Source: an uncultured Pseudomonadales bacterium
Lineage (GTDB): Bacteria > Pseudomonadota > Gammaproteobacteria > Pseudomonadales > Porticoccaceae
NCBI GenBank assembly: GCA_943787675.1
Contig: CALSNK010000019.1
Coordinates: forward strand, 1-50,022
Reading direction: 5' to 3'
Length of the DNA: 50,022 nucleotides
Shown here piece after piece: positions 1 to 8,582 of this stretch. Within the stretch, counting starts at the first letter, position 1, and each line of letters starts with the position of its first letter. The translations under genes were made by a program, and so were the position numbers. Below the pieces are notes generated by a model. That model ran no database searches, was not told where the DNA came from, and saw only the letters and a program-made list of their open reading frames with translations.

Positions 1-325
1 TGATCATTAATTCGATCAGGGTGAATCCTTTGCAAACCCGAGTTCTTAAACAGGAATTCATTGCGTAGCCTTACGTCCGTTGTAAAAAAATTTAGTAGAA
101 GTTGTAATAAATTTAATTTATAGCTGTTCCAGCCAACAACTGCCCAACTTAAAGCGAGTAAGTCGAAGGATGGTACCAACTGAGTCGGAGGTAATCTGTG
201 ATGCTATTCACAGGAACTATGAGGTGGGGCGGCTAATTCAACGTAATATTGATTAAATATAGCGCCTAAAGTGAGGGGTTTTGTGTTACTTACGGAGGCT
301 ATTACTTGCTAAAAACAGAGGGCGC
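1..325. other. Intergenic stretch, no gene recognised
   Basis: I see no convincing coding region here. It lies beyond the 3' end of the PerM-like gene. The only structure noticed is a weak inverted repeat, CTGTG (196-200) and CACAG (209-213) around an 8-nt loop, with no T tract. The flanking gene on the left is outside the window. Confidence 0.5.
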
Positions 326-1384
326 CTAGCTTTCGGTTTCAACCTCTGGAGTGTCAGTCTCAGGTTCTGGTGCGCCTCCCAGCATAATACTGATCCAACG
401 AGATTCTGACTGATTTTCCAGGGCAATTTTAATCATAATAGTTAGGGGAATAGACAGGAGCATCCCCACAGGGCCAAGCACCCAACCCCAGAGTACCAAA
501 GATACAAACACGACTAATGGCGAGAGGTTCAATCCTCTACCCATCCAGCGCGGCTCAATCGCGTTACCCATCACCAGATTAACGACCACAAAGCCGCCCA
601 GAGTAAGGCCTGCATGTAAAACGCCCAGCTGTACCAGCGCCAACAGCACCGCAGGAACCGCTGCAATAAACGAGCCTACCGTGGGGATAAAGTTAAGCAA
701 AAAGGCCAGTAAACCCCATAAAATCGCGTAATCGACACCGAGAATCCATAGCCAGATAAAAATAATCAGGCCTGTGAGCAAACTAACGGCTGCCTTGATC
801 GCCAAATAGCTGTGCACACTGTCGGAGAACTTGGTCAACCAGGCCTGAGAGCCATCGTTGCCTCGAGCTAGGCGCAGCTTCTCACCAAAACCCATGTTCT
901 CTGCAAGAATAAAAATTACCGTCAGCAGAATCATCACTGCATTGGTCATAACATTGCCAAACGACGCCAAAGTACTGCCAACCAGCTTCATTACGGCACC
1001 AGGATCAAAGCTACTCTGCCATTGCTGCGCATCTATCTCGACGCCACGCACCATTAACCACTGCTGCACGCCTGTGCTCATGGCCGACAGTTTGTCCGAG
1101 TAGATGGGAATATCCTGACGAAAGTCGGTGAGTGATGAGCCAATCACCGCGGCCAGAATCAGCCCCACCAATAAGATCAGCATAACCACCAGCGCAATCG
1201 CCACACCACTGGGGATGCGGAAGCTTTTTAACCAGACCAGTACTGGAGAGACAATCATGGCGATAAACACCGCCAGTAAAAATGGCACCAAGAGTGGCCC
1301 AGCCATTTTCAACCCAGACACAACGATCACAAAGGCAGCAAAAACTACCAAAAATCGGGCAATGGGCGATGTATTCTCAGTCAT
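326..1384 (-). CDS. AI-2E family transporter (PerM/YdiK-like permease)
   Basis: The 352-residue protein is very hydrophobic, with paired membrane segments near the N-terminus (about 8-75), a more polar middle (about 85-145) and a second set of segments from about 145 to 325. That is the layout of the AI-2E transporter family (PF01594). The family motif region GLLAFLLNFIPTVGSFIAA is present, followed by the usual GNAIEPRWMGRGLNLSP stretch. Family members are inner-membrane permeases; many have no proven substrate and some act as Na+/H+ antiporters, so the AI-2 label should not be taken literally. The acidic tail (EPETDTPEVETES) is cytoplasmic by prediction. It is the last gene of a minus-strand group with the TSUP permease and acyltransferase, 50 bp after the frameshifted small membrane gene. 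The ATG start at 1384 gives a full-length protein. Confidence 0.85.
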   Translation of the reverse strand: MTENTSPIARFLVVFAAFVIVVSGLKMAGPLLVPFLLAVFIAMIVSPVLVWLKSFRIPSGVAIALVVMLILLVGLILAAVIGSSLTDFRQDIPIYSDKLSAMSTGVQQWLMVRGVEIDAQQWQSSFDPGAVMKLVGSTLASFGNVMTNAVMILLTVIFILAENMGFGEKLRLARGNDGSQAWLTKFSDSVHSYLAIKAAVSLLTGLIIFIWLWILGVDYAILWGLLAFLLNFIPTVGSFIAAVPAVLLALVQLGVLHAGLTLGGFVVVNLVMGNAIEPRWMGRGLNLSPLVVFVSLVLWGWVLGPVGMLLSIPLTIMIKIALENQSESRWISIMLGGAPEPETDTPEVETES

Positions 1385-1434
1385 GGGGTTTACCTCTAAT
1401 TATTACTGCGATAAAAGCACTTCATTAAAAGTGC

Positions 1435-1768
1435 CTATTCTAACGTACTTAGATGATTGAGCATTTGCTGTAACTCTCGACGACCAGCGGGAGAAAACCT
1501 TACCAGCCCATGCTCTGCAGTTATTTCACTGACCTCTAACATAGCACATTGAATCCGGATTTTATCCAGCTCAGGGTCATGTCGAATGGGCATACCCACA
1601 AAAACATCCCAATCCGTGGTGCTGGCGGTTTGCTGCCAGCACAGATTCTAACAGGCGTTGAACATTTATCGCTTCAACACGATAAACCGGCAGTCCCACA
1701 TAGCGAAAAACCAACAGCGCCAGCATCACCACGATAAAGGTCAGAGCCACCGTAATAATAAAATTCAT
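1435..1768 (-). pseudogene. Small conserved membrane protein gene, split by one-base frameshift
   Basis: From ATG at 1768 the reading frame gives one N-terminal membrane helix (about residues 1-25) and runs into RLLESVLAAN, then leaves frame and stops early. A second frame, from about position 1630 to the TAG at 1435-1437, encodes STTDWDVFVGMPIRHDPELD and ends in a helical tail. That part resembles a family of small gammaproteobacterial membrane proteins with a W-x-VF...PIRHDPxL motif, which I recall only as 'hypothetical'. The whole region is 334 nt, one more than a multiple of three. Removing one base from the GGCGGTT stretch at 1624-1630 restores a continuous protein of about 110 residues reading VLAANASTTDWDVF. 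Either the gene is recently broken or the sequence carries an error. It lies between the TSUP and PerM-like genes in the same operon. Confidence 0.7.
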
Positions 1769-1783
1769 CGCGCATGCCTCCGC

Positions 1784-2536
1784 TTAGGGAAAGAACAGTA
1801 ACTTAAGCGCCATCAACAATGTAATCACCGTGATAATCGGCTGCACAAAACCCGCCCCGCGCTTCATAACAAGGTTAGAACCCAATCGTGCACCTATTAC
1901 CTGAGCCACTGACATGCCTATGGCCAGCTGCCAAAGCACATAGCCGCTAAATACAAATATAAGTGCCGAGGTGCCATTGACTGCCAGAATCATCAACTTG
2001 GTTTCAGCGGTTGCCTTGACCAGATTATGACCCAGCAACCAGACAAACAAAAACGGCATAATCGAACCCATGCCCGGGCCAAAAAATCCCCCATAAAACC
2101 CCATACCCAGAGCTGCGGTACAGGCAAACCATCTCTGGCTTATTTTTTGTGGATGATCTGCTTCACTAACCTTAGGAGAGAATAAAAAATACAAGGCAAT
2201 AGCTAACAGCAGAAAAGGAATGAGTTTGGTCAAGGTTGCACCGTCGAGACTCTGTACCAGAAAAGTGCCCGCTACAGATCCCAGTACCGCCATAGCAACG
2301 GCACTGTAAAGCGGCTTAATATCAAGGTGACCTTTACAGAAGAAATTCCAGGCCGAAGAAAGAGTGCCCAGTGAGCTTTGCACCTTATTGGTGGCCAATG
2401 CATTTAATGGCGGCAACCCAGCCCAGAGTAGAGCGGGCAATGTAAGAATACCGCCAGAGCCGGCAATCGACGAAATAAGGCCCGCAAAAAAAGCCACGCC
2501 AACAAGAATAAACTGAGTATTTAACGCTATTTCCAT
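1784..2536 (-). CDS. TSUP family sulfite exporter/permease (TauE/SafE)
   Basis: This is a roughly 250-residue integral membrane protein of the TauE/SafE family (PF01925). It has the duplicated family signature: a first half with FFAGLISSIAGSGGILTLPA and NALATNKVQSSLGT, and a second half with GFYGGFFGPGMGSIMPF and KATAETKL. About seven to eight membrane helices are expected. Members move sulfonates, sulfite, sulfoacetate or other organic anions across the inner membrane; the substrate cannot be read from the sequence. I prefer the ATG at 2536 to an in-frame GTG at 2548, although neither has a strong ribosome binding site. The gene follows the acyltransferase by about 25 bp and is 15 bp from the frameshifted small gene, so co-transcription is likely. 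Confidence 0.85.
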   Translation of the reverse strand: MEIALNTQFILVGVAFFAGLISSIAGSGGILTLPALLWAGLPPLNALATNKVQSSLGTLSSAWNFFCKGHLDIKPLYSAVAMAVLGSVAGTFLVQSLDGATLTKLIPFLLLAIALYFLFSPKVSEADHPQKISQRWFACTAALGMGFYGGFFGPGMGSIMPFLFVWLLGHNLVKATAETKLMILAVNGTSALIFVFSGYVLWQLAIGMSVAQVIGARLGSNLVMKRGAGFVQPIITVITLLMALKLLFFP

Positions 2537-2560
2537 ATAAGTAAGCACATACTAATTCAA

Positions 2561-3169
2561 TTAAAATTGATCGGGATATCTGCCTTTAAACTGACCGTAG
2601 TACTCAATAATGGCGGCCACATCGGCTTCATTATCACCGGTGGGTTCAAACATATCACCCAATACAATACGCTTATTGGGGAAGTCTAATGCGCCCATTT
2701 GAATTTTGCAGTTGTTCTCTTTGGCGATACGTAAAAAGCCCGTTTTCCACTTCTTTGATTTTTTGCGGGTACCCTCAGGAGCCACCACAATAATCACACC
2801 TTTATCTTTTTTAACCACCTCATTAACGTAGCCCATTACCGCATCAGGCTTTTCGCGATTGACGGGGATACCGCCCAACCAGCGCATAAACCAAGCGAAA
2901 CCAGGGAAGAAAATTGTGTGTTTCCCCAACCAGCGCACACGGGCATTGATACCTAGTACGGCAGTTATGCCATACACAAAATCCCAGTTACTGGTGTGGG
3001 GTGCGGCCACAATCAGTAACCGTTCGGCGTCGGCAATTGAGCCTTCAAGGCTCCAGCCAATAACGCGACGATAAAAGGTACGACCAAACCAACGCGTAAG
3101 CGCACTGCGATTAGTCCGCAAATGCTCGGGACACTGGTCTTGGGATACGGGAACTATCGTTTTACTCAT
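2561..3169 (-). CDS. 1-acyl-sn-glycerol-3-phosphate acyltransferase-like protein
   Basis: The 202-residue protein matches the PlsC-like acyltransferase fold. The HX4D catalytic motif appears as HTSNWD at about residues 58-63, the glycine/arginine block as GGIPVNRE (about 94-101), and a third block as VVAPEGTRKK (about 127-136). There is no long membrane segment, and the size fits the short soluble or peripheral members of the family rather than full-length PlsC. It probably transfers an acyl group to a lysophospholipid or related acceptor at the inner membrane. The ATG at 3169 is supported by a purine-rich ribosome binding site (AGAGGCAAGG). A perfect 12-bp palindrome, CTCTTATAAGAG (3177-3188), overlaps that site. 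The gene follows prfC with a 55-bp gap. Confidence 0.85.
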   Translation of the reverse strand: MSKTIVPVSQDQCPEHLRTNRSALTRWFGRTFYRRVIGWSLEGSIADAERLLIVAAPHTSNWDFVYGITAVLGINARVRWLGKHTIFFPGFAWFMRWLGGIPVNREKPDAVMGYVNEVVKKDKGVIIVVAPEGTRKKSKKWKTGFLRIAKENNCKIQMGALDFPNKRIVLGDMFEPTGDNEADVAAIIEYYGQFKGRYPDQF

Positions 3170-3224
3170 GCCTTGCCTCTTATAAGAGTTCTTGTTGTTA
3201 TTGCTTAATCAATGTTCACAAAAG

Positions 3225-4811
3225 CTAGTGTTCTCTTGTTGCTCGAAAGGCTATCTCGGGATGCCGTTCTGTCGCCAGCGACAAATTAACCCGAGTGGGG
3301 GCCAAATAAGTCAAATGACCACCGCCATCCAATGCCAGATTATCTTCAGCCTTATTTCTGAATGCGTCGAGTGTTTTTCTGTCGTCGCATTCGGTCCAGC
3401 GGGCGGCATGAACATTAACCGCTTCATACATAGCGTCTACGCCGTATTCTTCGCGAAGACGATACGCAACAACATCAAACTGCAGCTGACCCACCGCGCC
3501 CACAATCACGTCATTATTGCGGAAGGGGAAAAATACCTGAGTACTGCCCTCTTCTGATAGCTGACGAATACCGTTTTGTAGCTGCTTGGCTTTTAAAGGG
3601 TCTTTTAAGCGAATACGCTTGAATAATTCCGGTGCAAAGTGAGGAATACCACTGAACTTGAGTGCTTCACCATCAGTAAAGGTGTCGCCAATCTGAATAG
3701 AGCCATGATTGTGCAGGCCAATAATATCGCCGGCCACCGCCTCTTCCACAGAGATTCGTTCACCCGCTTTAAAGCTAAAGGCATCGGAGACACGCATATC
3801 TTTGCCGGTGCGCACATGTTTCATCTTCATACCTTTGGTGTATTTACCCGAGCAAATACGTAAAAAGGCGATGCGATCTCGGTGTTTAGGGTCCATGTTT
3901 GCCTGTATCTTAAACACAAAGCCACTAAAATTAGCTTCGCTAGCCACTACTTCCCGGTCGAGGGTCTGGCGCGGTTGAGGCTCGGGAGCCCAGCGCACAA
4001 AGTCATTGAGCATCTCGCGAATACCAAAGTTGCCCATGGCTGTACCGAAAAATACCGGTGCTAGCTGCCCAGACAGAAATTCATCCATATCAAACAGATT
4101 AGTCGCGCCCTTCACTAGCTCTAACTCTTCAAGTACATCATCCACATAGGCACCCAGCGCTTCGCGGGCCTCTGGAGACTCTAGGCCTTTAATCTGGATA
4201 TCATCGGATAAGGTATGCCCCTTACCCTGCACATAGACGTGAATTGTGTCGGTATAAAAGTTGTAGACCCCACGAAACTCTCGGCCCATACCAATAGGCC
4301 AGTTAATCGGTGCCGCTTTAATCTTGAGGACGCTCTCTATCTCATCGAGCAAATCAATAGGGTCGCGGATATCCCGATCCATCTTGTTCACAAAAGACAG
4401 TATGGGTGTATCCCGCAAACGGCATACATCCATTAGCTTAATCGTCCGCGCTTCAACACCTTTGGCGCCATCAATTACCATCAGTGATGAATCCACAGCG
4501 GTTAACGTGCGGTAGGTGTCTTCAGAGAAATCTTCGTGACCTGGGGTATCCAGTAGATTGACCATGCAATCGTTGTAGGGGAACTGCATCACCGAGGAGG
4601 TAACCGAAATACCCCGCTCTTTCTCCATGGCCATCCAGTCGGAGGTCGCATGGCGATCACTTTTGCGACCCTTTACAGTGCCCGCCACCTGAATCAGGTT
4701 GCCTAATAGCAACAATTTTTCCGTGATGGTGGTTTTACCCGCATCTGGGTGAGAGATGATCGCAAAGGTGCGTCTCTTGTTGATTTCTTTGACAAAATTA
4801 CTGTCTGACAT
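3225..4811 (-). CDS. prfC: Peptide chain release factor 3 (RF3)
   Basis: This 528-residue translational GTPase removes RF1 and RF2 from the ribosome after peptide release. The G1 motif is SHPDAGKT (residues 20-27), G3 is DTPGHED (88-94) and G4 is NKMD (142-145). The switch I region contains [18 protein letters not shown]. The domain II beta-barrel and the RF3-specific C-terminal domain follow ([20 protein letters not shown] and [12 protein letters not shown]). Length is normal for the family (E. coli about 529). The ATG at 4811 gives the standard N-terminus. A sigma-70-like promoter lies just upstream at 4840-4869. Confidence 0.98.
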   Translation of the reverse strand: MSDSNFVKEINKRRTFAIISHPDAGKTTITEKLLLLGNLIQVAGTVKGRKSDRHATSDWMAMEKERGISVTSSVMQFPYNDCMVNLLDTPGHEDFSEDTYRTLTAVDSSLMVIDGAKGVEARTIKLMDVCRLRDTPILSFVNKMDRDIRDPIDLLDEIESVLKIKAAPINWPIGMGREFRGVYNFYTDTIHVYVQGKGHTLSDDIQIKGLESPEAREALGAYVDDVLEELELVKGATNLFDMDEFLSGQLAPVFFGTAMGNFGIREMLNDFVRWAPEPQPRQTLDREVVASEANFSGFVFKIQANMDPKHRDRIAFLRICSGKYTKGMKMKHVRTGKDMRVSDAFSFKAGERISVEEAVAGDIIGLHNHGSIQIGDTFTDGEALKFSGIPHFAPELFKRIRLKDPLKAKQLQNGIRQLSEEGSTQVFFPFRNNDVIVGAVGQLQFDVVAYRLREEYGVDAMYEAVNVHAARWTECDDRKTLDAFRNKAEDNLALDGGGHLTYLAPTRVNLSLATERHPEIAFRATREH

Positions 4812-5164
4812 ACCCTAAAAACCTTAGTTTGGACCTGCGCTTATACTTATTGGGAAAATACACTTTCAACAGGAATCCAGTGAAAGCGCGCTAGTTTACC
4901 TAAGCGCTCGATTCATGTCCGAACAAATCGAAAGAAAATGACTAATTAGGCTTGGGTCACCACAGGTTGAGGTTATACCTGCATTCCATAGCTAAATTCC
5001 CATAAGAGCCGACCCAGGGCCACCTCGTCAATTAGGAGTAGCCGTACTTTTAAAAGCCAATATTCAACCTATATTTGTTATAGCAGCCAAAGCCAGACTA
5101 TCCTTAATTGAACAGGAGAGAAAGCCCAAGGGAATAAACAACTAATAATGGACTGGAGAAAATT
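4812..5164. other. Divergent intergenic region between prfC and the lipase cassette
   Basis: No gene recognised in this 353-bp gap. The left end holds the prfC promoter. No convincing promoter for the lipase gene was found, though its start is preceded by a good ribosome binding site (CTGGAG). Short open frames here are under ten codons. Confidence 0.6.
4840..4869 (-). promoter_or_regulatory. Probable sigma-70 promoter of prfC
   Basis: On the minus strand a -35 hexamer TTGAAA (4869-4864) is separated by 18 bp from a -10 hexamer TATAAG (4845-4840). Each matches five of six consensus bases. The -10 lies about 28 bp before the prfC ATG, leaving a short leader. The call rests on consensus matching only. 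Confidence 0.55.
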
Positions 5165-6223
5165 ATGGCTGAGCTGCTTGCCCAATCACAGACAGATGTG
5201 GATAACATTAAGACCTTGCTCGATAAGCAGCTGCCCAGCTATCGCAAAGCTTATAGCGACAGAACCAGCTGGTTAATGTCATGTCTTGCAGAGTTGGCTT
5301 ATATTCGCTTTAACCCATTATTTGCTGGTCAGAAAAACAAAACCTACTTTATTGATGAGATTAAAAAACTAATAGATGCAAAGCGTCAGTCTACCTTGGA
5401 AAAGCTTATTGATGCCGTGGCCTATGACCCGGTTGAGGAAGAGCAAGATCTAATCAGCAATCTCACATTGCTCAGCTTTGACTTGATCGAGAAATATGAT
5501 CGCAATGGCACTCAAGCCATTATTGTTGCCAATAAAGACATGGCCATCCTTGCCTTTAGGGGCACCGAAGCCACCAGTATCAAAGACATCAAGGCCGACG
5601 CCAAAGCCATTATCACCGCCTGCCCAAGCGGCGGAAGTATCCATTCAGGGTTTAATGATGCCTACAATGAGGTTGGGTTAGATATTCAAAATCGCCTCAA
5701 TCAAGACGACCTTAAAGATATTCCTCTGTATCTCACTGGCCATAGCCTAGGTGGTGCGCTCGCCACTATAGCGGCCAAAAAATTGACCCATCCGCTGGGG
5801 GGAGTTGCAGCCTGCTACACCTATGGATCGCCTCGGGTGGGCGATGAGATTTGGGGTTCAACGATTAAGGCTCCCATCTATAGACTCGTTAATGCTGCAG
5901 ATTGCGTGACTATGCTTCCCCCCAGTGACGAACTTATTTCAATAGTAGGTTGGGCTGTTCGGTTAATTCCGAAGGTAGGCAAAGGCATTCAGAGTTTTAT
6001 TTTGCAGCGTTTCAAAGGTTATCTGCATGTTGGCAATATGCGCTATATGACTAACTGTAAAACATCGGACTATAGCGGCGTCAAACTTCTCTATTCTGTA
6101 AGCTGGTGGTACCGAATGATCGCTCTCTGCGTTAAAAAGCTGCCTTTCAAAAAAGTCCTTACCGACCACTCCATTGCTACCTACCGCAAGAAACTATTAA
6201 TTATCGCCCGCAACCGCAACTAA
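5165..6223 (+). CDS. Class 3 lipase-fold protein (alpha/beta hydrolase)
   Basis: The 352-residue protein has the class 3 lipase domain (PF01764). The nucleophile elbow is TGHSLGGA with Ser194. The acid is probably Asp246 in NAADCVTMLPP, and His288 in YLHVGNM follows at the usual spacing, so the catalytic triad looks complete. The oxyanion block LAFRGTE precedes them (about residues 130-136), and CYTYGSPRVGDE is typical of the family. The N-terminal ~100 residues are helical and polar, with no signal peptide, so the enzyme is predicted cytoplasmic unless exported another way. A hydrophobic patch near ELISIVGWAVRLIP could contact membrane. ATG at 5165 has a GGAG site 8 bp upstream. It is first in a three-gene cassette with a lipoprotein and a small acidic protein. 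The substrate is unknown; triacylglycerol or phospholipid hydrolysis is inferred from the family. Confidence 0.85.
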   Translation: MAELLAQSQTDVDNIKTLLDKQLPSYRKAYSDRTSWLMSCLAELAYIRFNPLFAGQKNKTYFIDEIKKLIDAKRQSTLEKLIDAVAYDPVEEEQDLISNLTLLSFDLIEKYDRNGTQAIIVANKDMAILAFRGTEATSIKDIKADAKAIITACPSGGSIHSGFNDAYNEVGLDIQNRLNQDDLKDIPLYLTGHSLGGALATIAAKKLTHPLGGVAACYTYGSPRVGDEIWGSTIKAPIYRLVNAADCVTMLPPSDELISIVGWAVRLIPKVGKGIQSFILQRFKGYLHVGNMRYMTNCKTSDYSGVKLLYSVSWWYRMIALCVKKLPFKKVLTDHSIATYRKKLLIIARNRN

Positions 6224-6249
6224 TAATCTCAAGGAACGAGGCTCAAACT

Positions 6250-6915
6250 ATGATGCTAATTAGCAGAACTAAAATACTCGCCATTATTACAAGCATGGTG
6301 CTTCTGACCGCCTGTGTATCCATACCACCCGAGGCACCAGAGCTGTCTACCGAATTAGGTAATAGAATTGCCAAAATAGAACAGTCCCACCTAATGCTTT
6401 TAGGTCGTTTCTTTGATCGAAAAAAAGAGGATGTGGATACCTTTATCCAAGACAGGTGGGTACCGGAATTTGCTAAACAATTTTTCTCTGAACCTGCCAT
6501 TGCCAGCGTATGGGATCAAATAGTCGCCAGTGGTAGCAAGGAGGATCGACTGCAATTTATTCTTAGAACCAGTCCCACACTGCAGCAAAAGATCAATAAC
6601 AAACGGTTGCAGCTAATTAAGCCGTTGGAAGATCTTGAGCAACAGATCGCCACTCGGATAAGCGCTGACTACAGCCAGGCTAAATCCATCAATAATAGCA
6701 TTACCAGCCTATTACTCTCGGCGGCCGACGTAGTGGAAAACCGTGATCGTTATCTGGCAATGGTCGGCGTCAATAGCGACGAGGTGACACAGATTATCGA
6801 TAGCACGGACAGTATTGTTGGCGACCTACTTGATAGCGCCAATAATATTGAAGACAAGGTGGCCGCCGCTGAAAAATATAAACGCAAGCTGAAAGAGTTA
6901 AAAGCCTCTCTTTAA
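6250..6915 (+). CDS. Predicted lipoprotein of unknown function, lipase-linked
   Basis: I do not recognise this 221-residue protein. It starts with a clear lipoprotein signal peptide ending in the lipobox LLTAC, with the lipidated cysteine at residue 22; Ser at position 24 and absence of Asp at +2 suggest outer-membrane sorting by the E. coli rule. The mature part is mostly alpha-helical and charged, with a WVPEFAKQFFSEP segment around residues 70-82 and a probable coiled coil at the C-terminus (NNIEDKVAAAEKYKRKLKEL). It begins 26 bp after the lipase and is followed 42 bp later by a small acidic protein, all on one strand. The arrangement suggests a partner, anchor or inhibitor of the lipase, which is inference only. 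Confidence 0.8.
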   Translation: MMLISRTKILAIITSMVLLTACVSIPPEAPELSTELGNRIAKIEQSHLMLLGRFFDRKKEDVDTFIQDRWVPEFAKQFFSEPAIASVWDQIVASGSKEDRLQFILRTSPTLQQKINNKRLQLIKPLEDLEQQIATRISADYSQAKSINNSITSLLLSAADVVENRDRYLAMVGVNSDEVTQIIDSTDSIVGDLLDSANNIEDKVAAAEKYKRKLKELKASL

Positions 6916-6957
6916 GCCGTTGCCAATCACATTGACGTAAATACAAGGAAGATAACG

Positions 6958-7242
6958 ATGACCATAGACTGGGATCAATTCGACACTGCCGTGGGGGATG
7001 CCGCTGACCGTAGCGCCAATACCACAGACGATATACTTGCCTCTAAAATCTCCTCATTAACCACCATGACAGACGCTGAGGTTAAAGAACTGCTACCCGA
7101 ACCCGCTGATGTGGAAGCCTTGGGAAAGCTATTAAAAATAGTCCAGTCGGCAAGCGATAGGAACACAAAAATCGCTCAGATTGCGGCCAATGGTGAAGCC
7201 TTTGCTGGTGTGGTGTTAGGGCTTGCGAAGAAGTTTGTCTGA
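6958..7242 (+). CDS. Small acidic protein of unknown function, lipase-linked
   Basis: This is a 94-residue soluble protein with no signal peptide or membrane segment and no family I recognise. The N-terminal half is acidic and helical (TIDWDQFDTAVGDAADRS); the C-terminal 25 residues are more hydrophobic and amphipathic (IAANGEAFAGVVLGLAKKFV), which could bind a membrane surface or a partner. A strong AAGGAAG ribosome binding site precedes the ATG at 6958, which supports it as a real gene. It is the last gene of the lipase-lipoprotein cassette. Confidence 0.7.
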   Translation: MTIDWDQFDTAVGDAADRSANTTDDILASKISSLTTMTDAEVKELLPEPADVEALGKLLKIVQSASDRNTKIAQIAANGEAFAGVVLGLAKKFV

Positions 7243-7548
7243 GCTAACCGCTTTTAATATTTAACATTCACTCCTCCACCGACTAGTGCATTCCTCAAAT
7301 AGAGAGCACATGATTTGGAGCACCTAACTTGGAGCACCTAATTTGAGAGCCCTCGGCTGAACCACTCGCGTGGCTGCTATTAAACCGGGAGGCTCTCACA
7401 GCAGCTAACCGCCGACCCCTTAAGCCATCCATGGCCCCCTTCTTAGCGTATACCATCGCATTCAACAGGCAATTAGATTTGGCGATTCGGTTCTGTTGCC
7501 GTATCGTCTCGCCATTAAGCGTCATCACCCAGTTTTAGGAGCAACGCC
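7243..7548. other. Intergenic region upstream of hemH with repeats and a nested dyad
   Basis: No gene is supported in this 306-bp gap. It holds four degenerate 14-bp tandem repeats (7301-7356) and a nested inverted repeat: GAGAGCC (7345-7351) with GGCTCTC (7391-7397), enclosing CCAC/GTGG around TCGC (7362-7373). The hemH ribosome binding site TAGGAG lies at its right end. A 77-codon minus-strand frame across the gap has no recognisable features and I leave it out. Confidence 0.55.
7301..7356. repeat. Degenerate 14-bp tandem repeat, about four units
   Basis: Units at 7301-7314, 7315-7328, 7329-7342 and 7343-7356. The middle two are TTGGAGCACCTAAC and TTGGAGCACCTAAT, differing at one base; the outer two are more diverged. 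It belongs to the set of short-period repeats seen at four other places in the window. Confidence 0.75.
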
Positions 7549-8562
7549 ATGAAGTACCAAGGCCAAACAGAATACGACCATAAGGGTCCTTCACCGCGCC
7601 GAGGTGTGTTGCTGTGTAATCTGGGTACGCCAGATGCCCCCAAAACGGCTGAGTTGCGCCGTTACCTCAAAGAGTTTCTAAGCGATCCCCGTGTTGTTGA
7701 GGTTCCTCGCCTGCTCTGGTGGATGATTCTCAACCTCATTATTTTACGTATTCGCCCCCGTCGTTCAGCCAAGCTATATGCCAGCGTCTGGTCTGAAGGG
7801 GGCTCACCCCTGATGGTGCACAGCAAGGCCCAGGTTGCCGGCGTTAAGAAAATTCTCGACAAAAAGTTTAATGATGATGTGCCTGTGGTATTGGGCATGC
7901 GTTATGGCAACCCCTCGATGGAATCCGCGATTGCTGAGTTAACGGCTCAGAATGTCCGTGATATTACCGTCCTGCCCCTCTACCCCCAGTATTCCGGCGC
8001 AACTACAGGCTCTACTTTCGATGCAGTAGCCCAGACCTTTACTAAAACTCGCTGGGTACCTGAGTTACATTTTATTGGTGGCTATCAGCAGTCTGAGCTT
8101 TATATTGATGCTCTGTGCGGCACTATTCGCAAGCATATTGCTGAGCATGGTCAGCCTGATAAGTTGATGTTTTCATACCATGGCACCCCCCAGAGATATC
8201 TCAATAAGGGTGATCCGTACCACTGCTTCTGCCATCAGACTACCCGCCTGGTGCGAGAGCGTATGGGCTTAAATGAAGATCAGGTAATGACCACCTTCCA
8301 GTCTCGCTTTGGTCGCGAGCCCTGGCTCCAGCCCTACACGGACAAAACCCTTGAGGCTATGCCTGGGGATGGCGTGAAGCATGTGGCAGTTATTTGCCCG
8401 GGCTTTTCGTCTGACTGTCTTGAGACGATCGAAGAGATCAATATGGAAGCTCGCGAGAGTTTTATTGAGCACGGTGGGGAGACATTCCACTATATTCCCT
8501 GCCTGAATGATGATCCTGCCCACCTTGAAGCACTGGCCGAGATTGTTAGTAAGTATTTGTAA
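7549..8562 (+). CDS. hemH: Ferrochelatase
   Basis: This 337-residue enzyme inserts Fe2+ into protoporphyrin IX, the last step of haem synthesis. It starts with the family N-terminus GVLLCNLGTPDAP. It carries YPQYSGATTGSTF, the metal-site histidine in SYHGTP (His211), and the acidic EEINMEARE segment (Glu295 region) near the C-terminus. Length fits the bacterial family. ATG at 7549 follows a TAGGAG site by 8 bp. It is transcribed toward a sirtuin gene, with only 20 bp between their ends. The other haem genes of the window (hemCDXY) are 40 kb away. Confidence 0.97.
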   Translation: MKYQGQTEYDHKGPSPRRGVLLCNLGTPDAPKTAELRRYLKEFLSDPRVVEVPRLLWWMILNLIILRIRPRRSAKLYASVWSEGGSPLMVHSKAQVAGVKKILDKKFNDDVPVVLGMRYGNPSMESAIAELTAQNVRDITVLPLYPQYSGATTGSTFDAVAQTFTKTRWVPELHFIGGYQQSELYIDALCGTIRKHIAEHGQPDKLMFSYHGTPQRYLNKGDPYHCFCHQTTRLVRERMGLNEDQVMTTFQSRFGREPWLQPYTDKTLEAMPGDGVKHVAVICPGFSSDCLETIEEINMEARESFIEHGGETFHYIPCLNDDPAHLEALAEIVSKYL

Positions 8563-8582
8563 GACTCAAAGGCTGCTGCGGG

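Noticed and set aside
7295..7528. A 77-codon minus-strand frame in the hemH upstream gap
   Set aside because: It has no recognisable protein features, and part of it is the repeat array. I treat it as chance.
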